From: Streptomyces aidingensis
Lineage (GTDB): Bacteria; Actinomycetota; Actinomycetes; Streptomycetales; Streptomycetaceae
Direction: 5' to 3'
NCBI RefSeq assembly: GCF_900112355.1
Contig: NZ_FOLM01000017.1
Location: 1-64,000, forward strand
Length of the DNA stretch: 64,000 nt
Shown here: in pieces, positions 21,222 through 29,289 of the stretch
Numbering within the stretch: position 1 is the stretch's first letter
Layout of the letters: the number at the start of each line of letters is the position of its first letter
The notes under the pieces: model-generated
Database searches by the model: none
What the model was told of the DNA's origin: nothing
Seen by the model: only the letters and a program-made list of their open reading frames with translations
Program-made: the position numbers and the translations under genes

Positions 21222-21986
21222 TCAGCCGGTGAGCGCGCGCAGCCGCCGGAGCGCGTCCAGATAGTCGCGGATGCCCAGGGCCCGCCGGCGCACCGGCGCC
21301 GGCTGCGGACGGCCGGCCGGCACATACACCTCGGTGCCCCGCCGGGCCAGCGCGGTCTGGAGAAAGAGCGTCGCCGTCGGCCCCCGCGGGTCCGGCTCGA
21401 CCCGGTGCAGCACCTCGGCCGCCAGGGCATAGCCGGTGCCGCGCCCCAGGCGGAGCTGGGCGGTCTGGCACACCGAGGCGGGCCCGGTCCGCTCCAGCCT
21501 CCAGCGCCCCTCCTCCCGGGAGGAGGACTCCCGGTAACCGCTCATCACCATGCCCTCCCCGCCCGCGTAGGGGTTGGCGGCGAAGACCTGCATGGTGAGG
21601 CCGCCGCAGAGAATGCGGGAGGCCAGCGCGAAGCGGTGGTTGTGAATGTGGTCGGCGGCCCCCGGGCGCTGCCCGGCCCGCGGCTCCGGCAGCCGCTCCG
21701 GCCCCGCCCCGGGATCCCACAGATGGGCCCGCAGCAGATAGCGCGGCTCCTCCCCCAGCAGGATCAGCTTGGTGAAGCCCAGCGGATGACGGTCCGACAG
21801 CCGGGCCGGCTCCGCCAGGCTCTCCGGGCACTGACGCCCCTGGTGGAGCAGCGCGTCCAGCAGCCCGCGCAGCGCCTCGGGCTCGGCCAGCCGGCGCACG
21901 GCGTTCTCCGCCCCCGCCAGAAAGCCCTCCCCGGCACCCGTCCCGGCCTCGATCAGCCGCCTGGCCTCCCGCACCTCCGCGGTCAT
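21222..21986 (-). CDS. Cupin-like hypothetical protein, 254 aa
   Basis: Not recognised as a named family. Residues ~120-215 look like a small beta-barrel with a metal-type histidine cluster: DHIHNHRFALASRILCGGL (HxHxH) and later GYALAAEVLHRVEPD, matching the spacing of cupin motif 1 and motif 2. The N-terminal half is helical; the C-terminus ends in RRRALGIRDYLDALRRLRALTG. The start ATG overlaps the stop of the upstream gene as ATGA, so the two are coupled and probably act together. No signal peptide. A metal-dependent enzyme or sensor role is inferred only. Confidence 0.65.
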   Translation of the reverse strand: MTAEVREARRLIEAGTGAGEGFLAGAENAVRRLAEPEALRGLLDALLHQGRQCPESLAEPARLSDRHPLGFTKLILLGEEPRYLLRAHLWDPGAGPERLPEPRAGQRPGAADHIHNHRFALASRILCGGLTMQVFAANPYAGGEGMVMSGYRESSSREEGRWRLERTGPASVCQTAQLRLGRGTGYALAAEVLHRVEPDPRGPTATLFLQTALARRGTEVYVPAGRPQPAPVRRRALGIRDYLDALRRLRALTG

Positions 21987-23356
21987 GGCGTGGTGTACGA
22001 GCGGTGGGCGTGGGCGATCAGTACCGATATCCCTTGGTACGTCATCCATATCGGACGGTGTTCCCGGTCGTCGCCCCATTCCCACACCCCTCCCCGTTGT
22101 TCGACGCGCACACGCGCAACAGCGGACCGCAGACAGGCCTCGGCGGCGCGGCGCAGCGCCGGGTCCTCCGGCGGGGCGGGCACCGCCATCAGCGCCCGCG
22201 CCACCCACCCGGCGGTGAAGTGCCGGACAAAGGTGTGGTCGGTGGGCCGGCCGGCCGCGAACCGGCGCAGGTGCTCGGTCTGGTGCGCGAACTCCCCGTG
22301 CCGCACCAGCCATTCCCTGCCCTGCTCCATCGCCTGCCGGGACCGGCGCTCCGGGCCCAGCACCGCGGTCGCCCGGGCCAGGGCCAGCACCGCCTGGGCG
22401 GTGTGCACCGGGGAGGGCCGGTCCGGGCGCAGCGGCCCGGCGTCGCCCTCCAGCGAATAGCCCCAGCAGGCCAGGCCGTCCCGCGCGGGATCGCGCAGCG
22501 CGCCCCTGGTCAGCCGGTCCCGCAGCTCCGGCAGCAGCGGGGAGCCGGGGGCCGCGCGCAGCAGCCCGCGGATGGCGGCGCCGATCACATAGGTGCGGTC
22601 CTCGCCCTCCGGATCGGCGCCCGGGGCCAGCAGCCCCTCCAGCACCTCCACGGCCTCGTCCAGCCGGGGGCGGTGCGCACCGGCCCGGCTGAGCGCGCCC
22701 AGCACCAGCGCGGTGACCTCGGGCCGGCTGACCCCGGTGCCGGTGCGGGCGGCCCAGCCGCCGTCCGGCAGCCGGAGCCGCCACAGCGTCTCCACCAGGG
22801 CGGGCTGGTCGAAACGGCCGTCGTCCGGGCCGAGGGCCAGCGCGAGATGCAGGCCGTAGGCGGTGCCGATGGCCGTGGGCGGATGCCCCGCCTCGCCCTC
22901 TTCCAGGAAATGCGGCCAGCCGGTCAGCGGGCCCAGAGCAGGGTCGTCGCAGACGGAACGGGCCCGCAGCACGGCCTCCCGGGCGCCGGCCGCCAGGCGC
23001 GGAAAGGGCTCGCCGGGCCGGGCCGGCCCGGGAATCACCGGCCCGGCCGCCCCGGCCCCGGCGGCGCCGTCCGCCGCCGGCGGCGGCCCGGCCGCCTCGT
23101 CCCGCCCGCGCCTGAGCTGCACGGCCAGCCAGACCAGCAGCCCGGTGGCCACCCCGGCCGTGCCGGCCAGGGCATAGCGGGCGGCGTCCCCGGAGAGGGA
23201 GGCGGGGAGCACCCCGAGCAGCGACTGGAACACCGCATAGGCCGCGGGCACCGGCACATAGCGGGCCAGCCTCCGGGAGAGCATCGGTGACGCCCCGTCG
23301 GCCGGGGCCTGGGCGGCAGGCGGACGCCTCGTCAGAACCGGCCTGCGCAACGCCAT
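21983..23356 (-). CDS. Membrane-anchored alpha/alpha-toroid (prenyltransferase/squalene-cyclase-repeat-like) protein
   Basis: 457 aa; ATG at 23356 follows AAGGAGAGG. Two hydrophobic helices (about residues 35-52, YVPVPAAYAVFQSLLGVLPA, and 58-80, RYALAGTAGVATGLLVWLAV) are followed by a Pro/Ala linker and ~330 residues of helical repeats with LRLPDGGWAARTGTG, ARDGLACWGYSLEGD and GGVWEWGDD, resembling QW-type repeats of terpene cyclases and prenyltransferases. The catalytic DxDD motif of squalene cyclases is not seen, so enzymatic activity is doubtful. Coupled by ATGA to the cupin-like gene. Function unknown. Confidence 0.65.
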   Translation of the reverse strand: MALRRPVLTRRPPAAQAPADGASPMLSRRLARYVPVPAAYAVFQSLLGVLPASLSGDAARYALAGTAGVATGLLVWLAVQLRRGRDEAAGPPPAADGAAGAGAAGPVIPGPARPGEPFPRLAAGAREAVLRARSVCDDPALGPLTGWPHFLEEGEAGHPPTAIGTAYGLHLALALGPDDGRFDQPALVETLWRLRLPDGGWAARTGTGVSRPEVTALVLGALSRAGAHRPRLDEAVEVLEGLLAPGADPEGEDRTYVIGAAIRGLLRAAPGSPLLPELRDRLTRGALRDPARDGLACWGYSLEGDAGPLRPDRPSPVHTAQAVLALARATAVLGPERRSRQAMEQGREWLVRHGEFAHQTEHLRRFAAGRPTDHTFVRHFTAGWVARALMAVPAPPEDPALRRAAEACLRSAVARVRVEQRGGVWEWGDDREHRPIWMTYQGISVLIAHAHRSYTTP

Positions 23357-23497
23357 GTGCCTCTCCTTCCGGGCCCTCACCTGCCGCCACTTCTCCCAGT
23401 GTACGCAGAGTGACCGACACCTGGCCCGGACGTGACCGCTCCCCGCTCGCCGGTGCTCTCGCGTGCCCCTCGGTGCCCTCCGTACCGGTCGCGCGCG

Positions 23498-24709
23498 CTA
23501 CTCGCGGTAGTACGGATCGGTCACGACGCCCGCACGGCGCTCCGCGTCGTACCGGTAGACCTCCCGGCCGGCCACATAGGTGCGCACCGCGCGGCTCATC
23601 ACATCCAGCGGATCGCCGTCCCAGAGCACGATGTCCGCGTCCAGCCCCGGCCGCAGGGCGCCGACCCGGTCGGCCAGACCCATCATCGCGGCCGGGTTGA
23701 CCGTGATGGCGCGCAGCGCCTCGCCGCGGTCCATGCCCTCCTTGACCGCGAAGGTCGCCTGGTGCACCAGGAAGTGGACCGGCACCACGGGGTGGTCGGT
23801 GGTGAGGGCGACCTGTGCCCCCGCCCGGGCCAGAATCCCCGGGTTCTGGATCGTGCGGTGCCGCAGCTCCACCTTGACCCTGCTGGTCAGCAGCGGCCCG
23901 CTGATGACCGGGATGCCGCGCCGGGCCACCTCGTCCGCCAGCAGATGGGCCTCGGTGGCGTGATTGATGATCAGGCGGTAGCCGAACTCGTCCGCCAGCC
24001 GGATCGCGGTGGCGATGTCGTCCGCCCGGTGGGTGTGCTGGCACCACGGCAGTTCCCGGTCCAGGACCCGGACCAGCACCTCCAGGGCCGGGTCGCGGTC
24101 GAAGGGCTTGCCCTCGGCGCGGGCATGCTCGCGCCGCGCCCGGTAGTCCTGGGCCCGGCTGAACGCGTCCCGGATCACCGCGGCCACGCCCTGCCGGGTG
24201 GCGGGCAGCCTCTTCTGCTCGCCGTAGACCCGCTTGGGGTTCTCGCCCAGCGCGCTCTTGACGCTGCACGGCTGGCGGATCAGCATGTCGTCCACGCTGC
24301 GCCCCCAGCACTTGAGGGCGACCGTCTGCCCGCCGATCGGATTGGCCGATCCCGGCTTGATCACGGCGGTGGTGACCCCGCCGCTCAGCGCGTCGGCGAA
24401 CCCCTGGTCCGCGGGGTTGATCGCGTCCAGCGCGCGCAGCATCGCGCCGTTCGGATCGGTCTTCTCGTTGGTGTCGTCCCCGGCCCAGCCCTCGGCCTCC
24501 TCGTGGATGCCGATGTGGCCGTGCGCCTCCACAAAGCCGGGCAGCACCCACCGGCCGGAGGCGTCCACCACCTCGGCACCCTCGGGTACCGGCACCTCCC
24601 CGTCCGCTCCCACCGCGACGATCTTCCCGTCACGGATCACCACGGTCCCGCCCGCGACGGGATCGCCGTCCACGGGCACCACATATCCAGAAGTGATCGC
24701 AAGATCCAT
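23498..24709 (-). CDS. Amidohydrolase (imidazolonepropionase-like)
   Basis: 403-aa metal-dependent hydrolase of the amidohydrolase superfamily. Metal-ligand motifs are in order: FVEAHGHIGIHEE (HxH), LPWCQHTHRADD, RLIINHATEAHLL and LTTDHPVVPVHFL (catalytic Asp). The C-terminal LRPGLDADIVLWDGDPLD is the superfamily hallmark. Start MDLAITSGYVVPVDG has a weak GGTTCTGGGGC upstream. Cytoplasmic, no signal peptide. The substrate cannot be told from sequence; relatives act on cyclic amides and peptides. Single gene between unrelated neighbours on the same strand. Confidence 0.85.
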   Translation of the reverse strand: MDLAITSGYVVPVDGDPVAGGTVVIRDGKIVAVGADGEVPVPEGAEVVDASGRWVLPGFVEAHGHIGIHEEAEGWAGDDTNEKTDPNGAMLRALDAINPADQGFADALSGGVTTAVIKPGSANPIGGQTVALKCWGRSVDDMLIRQPCSVKSALGENPKRVYGEQKRLPATRQGVAAVIRDAFSRAQDYRARREHARAEGKPFDRDPALEVLVRVLDRELPWCQHTHRADDIATAIRLADEFGYRLIINHATEAHLLADEVARRGIPVISGPLLTSRVKVELRHRTIQNPGILARAGAQVALTTDHPVVPVHFLVHQATFAVKEGMDRGEALRAITVNPAAMMGLADRVGALRPGLDADIVLWDGDPLDVMSRAVRTYVAGREVYRYDAERRAGVVTDPYYRE

Positions 24710-24792
24710 GCCCCAGAACCTAACCGACGCCCCGCGCACCGGCCCAGGACTTCCGGGCCGGTCTTTCCGCCTGCCCGGACGCCGGCCGGCCG

Positions 24793-25806
24793 TCAGGCCT
24801 CCCCGTCGCCCCGCGTCTCCAGGCGGGCGAGTTTGTCGGGGTTGGTGACCAGATAGACGCCGGAGACCTGGCGGCCCTCGGCGTCGAGGTCCATCACCAT
24901 CACCGCGTAGGGCGAGCCGTGGGTGAACACCACGGCCGCCGCGTCGCCGCCCACCGAGCGGTGGCGGATCTCCAGGCCCTCGGGCGGGCGGGAGGCGTAG
25001 CCCGTCAGCGCCCGGGCGACGCGTTCCCGGCCGTGGACCGGGCGGAGGGCGGAACGGGGGGCCTTGCCCCCTCCGTCCGTCCAGAGCGTCACCTCGGGGG
25101 CGAGGATCTCCATCAGCGATGCCAGATCGCCCCCCATCGCCGCCGCCACGAAACGCTCCGTCACCTGCTGCCGGACGCGCGGACGGGCCTGGTAGCGCGG
25201 GCGGCGGGCGTGGACATGGGCGCGCGCCCGGCGGGCGATCTGGCGCACGGCCGGCGCCCTGCGCTCCAGGATCTTTGCGATCTCCGTATGCGGGTAGCCG
25301 AACACCTCGTGCAGGATGAAGACCGCCCGCTCCAGCGGCGAGAGCGTCTCCAGCACGACGAGCAGGGCCATGGAGAGGGATTCGGTGCGCATGGCGTGCG
25401 CGGCGGCGTCGGCGCTCTCGCCCGCCGCCGGCCCGTCCGGGGCGACCAGCGGTTCGGGAAGCCACGGCCCGACATAGGTCTCGCGGCGGCGGCTCACGAC
25501 GGCGCGGTGGGCCAGCGCGTGGTTGACCGCGATGCGCACCAGATAGGCACGGGGATTGCCGATCTCCTCCCCCGCCCCGGCGGCCCGCCCCTGCCGTCCC
25601 GCCCAGGAGAGCCAGGTCTCCTGGAGCACGTCCTCGGTGTCGGCGATGGAGCCGAGCATGTTGTAGACGATGGAGAACAGCAGCTCGCGGTGGCGGGTGA
25701 ACACCTCGGTCGGGGTGCCGCCGTGGGTGCCCCCTCGGGAGGCCCCACGGGCGTCCCCGTGGGAGTCCCCCTCGGTGTCCCGCTCGGCGGTCCGGCTGTC
25801 GGACAT
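24793..25806 (-). CDS. ECF41-group RNA polymerase sigma factor (SigJ-like)
   Basis: 337 aa; ATG at 25806 with AAGGAACG upstream. A ~35-residue Thr/Gly/Asp-rich N-terminal tail precedes sigma region 2 (HRELLFSIVYNMLGSIADTEDVLQETWLSW), and sigma4 (LSPLERAVFILHEVFGYPHTEIAKIL). All three ECF41 marks are present: WLPEPL in the interdomain linker, DGGGK in the C-terminal SnoaL-like domain, and NPDKL close to the end. In ECF41 the SnoaL-like tail replaces an anti-sigma factor and tunes activity. It is divergent from an NmrA-type oxidoreductase, the typical kind of ECF41 target (carboxymuconolactone decarboxylase/oxidoreductase/epimerase genes). Confidence 0.92.
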   Translation of the reverse strand: MSDSRTAERDTEGDSHGDARGASRGGTHGGTPTEVFTRHRELLFSIVYNMLGSIADTEDVLQETWLSWAGRQGRAAGAGEEIGNPRAYLVRIAVNHALAHRAVVSRRRETYVGPWLPEPLVAPDGPAAGESADAAAHAMRTESLSMALLVVLETLSPLERAVFILHEVFGYPHTEIAKILERRAPAVRQIARRARAHVHARRPRYQARPRVRQQVTERFVAAAMGGDLASLMEILAPEVTLWTDGGGKAPRSALRPVHGRERVARALTGYASRPPEGLEIRHRSVGGDAAAVVFTHGSPYAVMVMDLDAEGRQVSGVYLVTNPDKLARLETRGDGEA

Positions 25807-25854
25807 CTCGTTCCTTCCCTCGCGCTCCCCCTCAAGAGGGTGCACGCCCCCGGA

Positions 25855-25892
25855 GTGTGACATCCGCCGCTCCCCGGGACGGGACGTCACAC
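25855..25892. promoter_or_regulatory. Symmetric ECF41-type -35 motifs in the divergent promoter region
   Basis: GTGTGAC (25855-25861) and GTCACAC (25886-25892) form an inverted repeat 24 nt apart. Read outward, each gives a TGTCACA-like -35 element, exact on the minus strand toward the sigma gene and CGTCACA on the plus strand toward the oxidoreductase. CGTG follows at 25911, 19 nt from the plus motif; an exact CGTC -10 element was not found at the usual spacing. Confidence 0.5.
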
Positions 25893-25955
25893 CCCGGCGC
25901 CCGGTCCCCTCGTGAAGGGGTGAAACGCACCACGGGGAAAACGGAGGAACCCGTC

Positions 25956-26660
25956 ATGAAGCTGATCATCTTCGGCGCCAACGGCCCCACCGGGCGGCTG
26001 GCCACCGCCCGCGCCCTGGCGGAGGGCCACCGCGTCACCGCCGTCACCCGCCGGCCCGCGGACTTCCCGCTCAGCGGTCCGCGCCTTCGGGTGACGGGCG
26101 CGGACGTGCTGGACGCCGCCGCCGTGGAGGAGACCGTCGCCGGGCACGACGCGGTGCTCTCCGCGCTCGGCGTCCCCTACGGCCGCGAGCCGGTCGCCGT
26201 CTACTCCCGGGGCGCCACCCACATCACCGAGGCCATGGCCAAGCACGGCGTCCGCCGCCTGGTCTGCATCACCTCCACCGTGCTGTTCGATGTGGAGCCG
26301 CCCGGCGAGGGCCTCTTCTTCCGCAAGGTGCTTGAGCCCTTCATCGTGCGCTTCATCGGCCGGACCGTGTACGAGGACATGCGGCGGATGGAGGCCGTGC
26401 TGCGGGAGAGCGGTCTGGACTGGACGGTGATCCGCCCGGCCGGTCTGTTCGACGCCGAGGACGTCAGCGCCTACCGGGTGGCCGCCGAGCGTCTGCCGGG
26501 CCGCTTCACCTCCCGGGCCGATCTGGCCGACGCCCTGCTGCGCCAGGCCACCGATTCCGGCGGGCGCCATGTGCGCGCCTTCATCGACGTGCGGACCACC
26601 GAGGGCACGCCGAGCCTGATCGGGGTGATCCGCCGGGAGGCGTTCGGCTCCCGCGCCTGA
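25956..26660 (+). CDS. NAD(P)H-binding NmrA/SDR-like oxidoreductase
   Basis: 234 aa with a Rossmann opening MKLIIFGANGPTGRLATARALAEG (GxxGxxG variant GANGPTG), HDAVLSALGVPYG, RLVCITSTVLF and a C-terminal DWTVIRPAGLFD, typical of atypical short-chain dehydrogenases/NmrA-like proteins. The canonical YxxxK is not evident, so it may be a redox sensor or reductase. GGAGGAAC sits 9 nt before the ATG. Position opposite the ECF41 sigma gene makes it that factor's likely target. Confidence 0.85.
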   Translation: MKLIIFGANGPTGRLATARALAEGHRVTAVTRRPADFPLSGPRLRVTGADVLDAAAVEETVAGHDAVLSALGVPYGREPVAVYSRGATHITEAMAKHGVRRLVCITSTVLFDVEPPGEGLFFRKVLEPFIVRFIGRTVYEDMRRMEAVLRESGLDWTVIRPAGLFDAEDVSAYRVAAERLPGRFTSRADLADALLRQATDSGGRHVRAFIDVRTTEGTPSLIGVIRREAFGSRA

Positions 26661-26832
26661 GCGAGCGACGCACCCGCCCGCCGTCCGGGTCGCGGTGGCC
26701 GGTGCGCGCGGCGGGGTCACCGGGCCGGTCACGACGTCCTGTTGACGATCACAGAAGGGGTGGAGGCTCGTGCGTGGCTCGGCGTGGCGGGGAGGGCGGC
26801 GACGGCCGCACCGGCGGCGGGCGGGCGGATCG

Positions 26833-26848
26833 TAGGGTGGGTGGGGTG
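26833..26848 (+). promoter_or_regulatory. -10 box of a probably leaderless gene
   Basis: TAGGGT (26833-26838) lies exactly 7 nt before the GTG at 26846 and no Shine-Dalgarno is present, the hallmark of leaderless transcription in actinobacteria. Confidence 0.6.
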
Positions 26849-27769
26849 ATCGGATACGAGGATGTGAAGGGTGCCGCCGGGCGGGTCGCCGGCCGGGTGC
26901 GGACGGTGGCCGTCGCGCCGGCACGGCCCGGAGTCTGGTTCGCGCTGGAGTTCCTCCAGCACACGGGGACGTTCAAGGCCCGGGGAGCGCTGAACTTCAC
27001 GGCCGCGCAACTGGAGGCGGGAGAGATGCCCGCGGCGGGCGTGGCCATCGCCTCCGGCGGGAACGCGGGCCTGGCCTGCGCCTGGGCGGCGCGGGCGGCC
27101 GGGGTGCCGGCCACGGTCTTCGTGCCCGAGACGGCACCGCCGGTCAAGGTCCGCAAGCTGCGCGGGTTCCAGGCCGATGTCCGGCTGGTGGGTCAGGAGT
27201 ACGCACAGGCCGCGGACGAGGCCCGGCGGTGGAGCGCCCGGAGCGGGGCGCTGCTCTCCCACGCCTATGCGCATCCGCTGATCGCGGCCGGGGCGGGGAC
27301 GCTGATGGAGGAGATCCATGCCGCGCTGCCGCAGGTCGACACCGTGGTGGTGGCCGTGGGCGGCGGCGGGCTCTTCGCGGGTGTGGCGGCCTCGGCCGCC
27401 GAGCACGGGGTGCGGGTGGTGGCCGTGGAGCCGGAGGGCTGCCGGGCGCTGAACGCCGCGGTGCGGGCCGGAGAGGTGGTGGACGTGCCGGTGGCCTCGG
27501 TGGCGGCGGACAGCCTGGGCGCCCGGCGGGTTTCCGAGGACGCCCTCGGCTGGGCGCTGCGGGGTGATGTCCGCCCGGTGCTGGTGAGTGACGAGGAGAT
27601 CGTGGCGGCCCGGCGGCGGCTGTGGGCGGAGCACCGGATCGCGGTCGAGCACGGCGCCGCCGCCGCGTCGGCGGCGATCGACGCCGGGGTGTATGTCCCG
27701 GCCGAGGGGGAGACGGTGTGCGTGGTGCTGTGCGGGGCGAACACCGATCCCTCGGACCTGACGGGCTGA
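26846..27769 (+). CDS. Threonine/serine dehydratase-like PLP enzyme
   Basis: 307-aa fold-type II PLP enzyme. The lysine that binds the cofactor is in QHTGTFKARGALNF, the phosphate-binding loop follows at ASGGNAGLACAWAARA, and VAVGGGGLFAGVA is the glycine-rich loop. It should deaminate L-threonine or L-serine to 2-oxo acids. It is short and lacks the C-terminal ACT-like regulatory domain of biosynthetic IlvA, so it resembles catabolic dehydratases or related racemases. The GTG start is supported by a -10 box 7 nt upstream. Convergent with pfkA. Confidence 0.85.
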   Translation: MIGYEDVKGAAGRVAGRVRTVAVAPARPGVWFALEFLQHTGTFKARGALNFTAAQLEAGEMPAAGVAIASGGNAGLACAWAARAAGVPATVFVPETAPPVKVRKLRGFQADVRLVGQEYAQAADEARRWSARSGALLSHAYAHPLIAAGAGTLMEEIHAALPQVDTVVVAVGGGGLFAGVAASAAEHGVRVVAVEPEGCRALNAAVRAGEVVDVPVASVAADSLGARRVSEDALGWALRGDVRPVLVSDEEIVAARRRLWAEHRIAVEHGAAAASAAIDAGVYVPAEGETVCVVLCGANTDPSDLTG

Positions 27770-27813
27770 GGCCGCCCGCCGCCGCCCCTGCCGGGCGCCG
27801 GGCAGCGCGCAGA

Positions 27814-27853
27814 CCCGGCACATCGGGCACCCGGCACATCGCCCGGCAGATCA
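27814..27853. repeat. Short direct repeats in the convergent intergenic region
   Basis: CCCGGCACATCG occurs at 27814-27825 and 27830-27841, followed by an imperfect third copy starting at 27842 (CCCGGCAGATCA). No known function. Confidence 0.5.
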
Positions 27854-27915
27854 CCGCGCATCCGGAGGACCGCCGCCGCCGCGGCCCCGCCGCTTGCCCG
27901 GCCCGCGGCGGTGCG

Positions 27916-27951
27916 GCCCACCGCGCGGGCCCCGGCTCCGGTGCGGTGGGC
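27916..27951. terminator. Hairpin between convergent dehydratase and pfkA genes
   Basis: 9-bp arms GCCCACCGC and GCGGTGGGC with an 18-nt loop, suitably placed to stop transcription from either side. Confidence 0.45.
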
Positions 27952-28014
27952 GGCCGGGACGCCGGTTTCCCCCGCCTTATTACCCGCTGGTAGTCAGCGA
28001 GTGGGCAGCGGCAC

Positions 28015-29040
28015 TCAGTAGACGGCTTCGGATTCGTCCATGCGGTGCTGCGGCACGGTCTTCAGCTCGGAGGTGGCGTCGGCCAGCGGCGCCATCACGA
28101 TCTCGTTGCCGCGCAGCGCCGTCATGTTGCCGAACTCCCCGCGGTGCGCGGCCTCCACCGCGTGCCAGCCGAACCGGGTGGCCAGCACCCGGTCGTAGGC
28201 GGTCGGGGTGCCGCCGCGCTGCACATGGCCCAGGATGACCTGGCGCGCCTCGGTGCCCAGCCGCTTCTCCAGTTCCACCGCCAGCCGGTTGCCGATGCCG
28301 GTGAAGCGCTCGTGCCCATAGGCGTCGATCTCGCCGCGCTCGTACGGCATGGTGCCCTCGGCCGGACGGGCCCCCTCGGCCACGCACACCACGGCGAACT
28401 TCTTGCCGCGGGCGAAGCGTTCCCGCACCATCTCGCACAGCCGGTCGATCTGGAACGGCCGCTCCGGGATGCAGATGCCGTGCGCGCCGCCCGCGATGCC
28501 GGCCTCCAGGGCGATCCAGCCCGCGTGCCGCCCCATCACCTCGACCACCATCACCCGCTGGTGCGACTCGGCGGTGGTCTTCAGCCGGTCGATCGCCTCG
28601 GTGGCGACCATCACCGCGGTGTCGAAGCCGAAGGTGCGGTCGGTGGCGGAGATGTCGTTGTCGATGGTCTTGGGCACGCCCACCACCGGGATGCCGGCCT
28701 CGGAGAGCATGTGCGCGGCGGTCAGGGTGCCCTCGCCGCCGATCGGGATCAGCGCGTCCAGGTTGAGGTCACGGCGCAACTGGTCGGCGTTGGCGGCGGC
28801 TTCGCGCAGCTTTCCGCGCTCCAGCCGGCTGGAGCCGAGGATGGTGCCGCCGCGCGCCAGGATGCCGCTGACCGCGTCGATGTCGAGCTTGCGGTACCGG
28901 GCTTCGAGAAGGCCCTTGAAGCCATCCTCGAAACCGATGACCTCGTCCCCGTGGTCCACCACGGCCCGGTGCACGACGGACCGGATGACGGCGTTGAGGC
29001 CAGGGCAGTCGCCGCCCGCGGTGAGAACGCCAATACGCAT
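28015..29040 (-). CDS. pfkA: ATP-dependent 6-phosphofructokinase
   Basis: 341 aa; phosphorylates fructose-6-phosphate in glycolysis. Start MRIGVLTAGGDCPGLNAVIR is preceded by GGAGAGAG. The phosphoryl-donor site reads GGEGT (G101-T105) with Gly at 104 and Lys at 124 in PKTIDND; Gly104 indicates ATP rather than pyrophosphate as donor in the mixed-substrate actinobacterial clade. VMGRHAGWIAL and GHVQRGGTPTAYDRVLA are the sugar- and effector-side motifs. Divergent from pta with a 249-nt spacer, next to acetate and pyruvate kinase genes: a central carbon cluster. Confidence 0.95.
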   Translation of the reverse strand: MRIGVLTAGGDCPGLNAVIRSVVHRAVVDHGDEVIGFEDGFKGLLEARYRKLDIDAVSGILARGGTILGSSRLERGKLREAAANADQLRRDLNLDALIPIGGEGTLTAAHMLSEAGIPVVGVPKTIDNDISATDRTFGFDTAVMVATEAIDRLKTTAESHQRVMVVEVMGRHAGWIALEAGIAGGAHGICIPERPFQIDRLCEMVRERFARGKKFAVVCVAEGARPAEGTMPYERGEIDAYGHERFTGIGNRLAVELEKRLGTEARQVILGHVQRGGTPTAYDRVLATRFGWHAVEAAHRGEFGNMTALRGNEIVMAPLADATSELKTVPQHRMDESEAVY

Positions 29041-29289
29041 GGACTCTCTCTCCTGCCTGCATAGGGGAAAGCTGGGAGGCCGCGCCATCGGGGCCGCCCT
29101 GTGTTACCGGGAGCCGCACCTGATTGTTTCACGCCATGAAGGCGGCGCCGAACACCCGCGCCCCGGCCCATCGGGCGCTCCGCCGTGCACCCCGGGTACC
29201 GTCAAGGGTGTCACCGATGACGGATCGGGTGAAGCCACGGCCGGGTGAACAGCGCCGGGCCGTTCCGCTTGCGTGAGGAGAGAACGCAC

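Noticed and set aside
28015..29040. Pyrophosphate-dependent phosphofructokinase
   Set aside because: Gly at position 104 rather than Asp indicates ATP use despite Lys124.
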